Assembly: GCF_000189635.1 (NCBI RefSeq)
Contig: NW_002476413.1
Location: forward strand, 558,001 to 622,000
Reading direction: 5' to 3'
Length of the DNA: 64,000 bases
From: Tetrahymena thermophila SB210
Lineage: Eukaryota; Ciliophora; Oligohymenophorea; Hymenostomatida; Tetrahymenidae
In this document: piece by piece, positions 63,186 through 64,000 of the stretch
Layout of the letters: each line of letters opens with the position of its first letter
Numbering within the stretch: the first letter of the stretch is position 1
Program-made: the position numbers and the translations under genes
Notes under the pieces: generated by a model
Told to the model about the DNA's origin: nothing
The model's input: only the letters and a program-made list of their open reading frames with translations
Database searches by the model: none

Positions 63186-64000
63186 GCTGATCCTGATTAA
63201 ATGTTTTCTTATGATAACTAATTTAGATAATCTAATGATGAAATTTAATGGCACAAAATAGAATTCTTCAGGTTAATTTTTAATGAAAAAATCTTTCTAA
63301 TTTTATAAATTTGCAAAAAGTTTTTAATATTTTGGTTATCTTTGCTAATGATTTACTAAGTATTTTTGTTTTGGTTGAATGCTTATGACCTATTTAAATG
63401 AAAATAAATTGCGAAGCGACTCTTTTGTAATATGTCTTAAAAATAATCAACTAAAAGGATTGTTTTTGTTTTTTATATATTTCTAGATTTAAAGTTAAAT
63501 AAACTATTTTTGTAAGTAAATATTTATTATTACTAATTAAATTCACTAGATAACTTAACTCTACTTATAAAAAATTGTATTTAGAGTGTCAATAATCAAA
63601 TAGAAATTAAATATTCATAGTAATAAAATACTTTTATTAATATACTTAATTATTTTTACCTAAATATGAAGTAAAGTTTTATAAAAATAAAAATATAACA
63701 AACATTCCTAATATTTTTATGTAAAAATATTAAAAAAATGGAAGAAAAAAGTAAATTGTTTATAAAAAAAGAGAAATAGATGAACTGAAACCTGACAGAA
63801 TAAAATTTTAAATAAATTAAAAATCAAGATTTTAAATAATTTTTTAAAATTAAATTTTGAAAATATTTTTTTGTTTGTTAAATATTTATGTGCTGAAATA
63901 ACTTTTAATTGTTAAAATAATAAAAATTTATTTATCAAATAATCATTTTTTTGAAAGAAATTTTCGCTATTGCAATGGATAATAAAAATAATTAAATCAT
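63186..64000. other. 5' flank of the repeat gene; no other gene seen
   Basis: Bases 63186-63452 stay open in the frame of the repeat protein (about 89 codons without TGA) but contain no ATG, so they are either leader or an exon whose start lies beyond an unseen intron. The remaining 500 bp are A/T-rich; a short ATG-led frame near 63739 is too short to call. Confidence 0.4.

Overview
The window is from the macronuclear-type genome of a ciliate, very probably Tetrahymena or a close relative. Read with the standard code only scraps of ORF appear. If TAA and TAG are read as glutamine and TGA as the only stop, long clean genes open on both strands. The DNA is about three quarters or more A+T, the introns are short (45-100 bp, some up to 700) with GT..AG ends, intergenic DNA is nearly pure A/T, and many proteins are rich in Gln and Asn. 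All of this fits Tetrahymena. I see no rRNA, no confident tRNA, no CRISPR, no telomeric G4T2 repeat and no transposase.

Layout, left to right. 1-1188 (-): start of an S4-type cation/potassium channel that runs off the window. 4285-5217 (-): complete diaminopimelate epimerase (DapF). 6656-7566 (+): small membrane protein, uncertain model, convergent with a pseudokinase at 7618-8952 (-). 9990-11207 (-): basic nuclear-looking protein. 14147-14785 (-): seven-helix SWEET/PQ-loop-like membrane protein. 16322-21107 (+): 1,510-residue Gln/Asn protein full of Phe-Asp motifs with C-terminal coiled coils. 22181-24899 (+): protein ending in an alpha-adaptin-like appendage. 26999-28804 and 30169-32253 (+): tandem paralogues of unknown family. 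34257-39422 (+): large coiled-coil, Gln/Asn/Ser-rich protein whose 3' end is tandemly duplicated. 40264-40611 (+): doubtful ORF with an in-frame TGA. 40905-47231 (+): ten-exon glycogen debranching enzyme with an inserted CBM48 starch/glycogen-binding module. 48036-49752 (-): cathepsin D-like aspartic protease. 52351-54219 (-): pseudokinase-TPR fusion. 55695-58844 (+): 1,049-residue leucine-rich-repeat protein. 59459-63185 (-): 1,223-residue Gln/Asn protein with five about 117-residue repeats.

Working relationships. Most neighbours look unrelated, as expected in a ciliate without operons. The most suggestive pair is 16322-21107 with 22181-24899. Alpha-adaptin appendages bind short Phe-Asp motifs (DPF/W, FxDxF), and the gene next to the appendage protein encodes many such FDF-like motifs plus a clathrin-box-like stretch. 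They could be two halves of a vesicle-coat or endocytic assembly; this is inference. Duplication is a theme: a 392-bp tandem repeat, the paralogue pair, a duplicated gene end, a duplicated 5' flank and an internally repeated gene.

Gene models with introns come from reading splice signals and frame by eye. Exon phases were checked for consistency, but first exons and some starts remain uncertain and are flagged.
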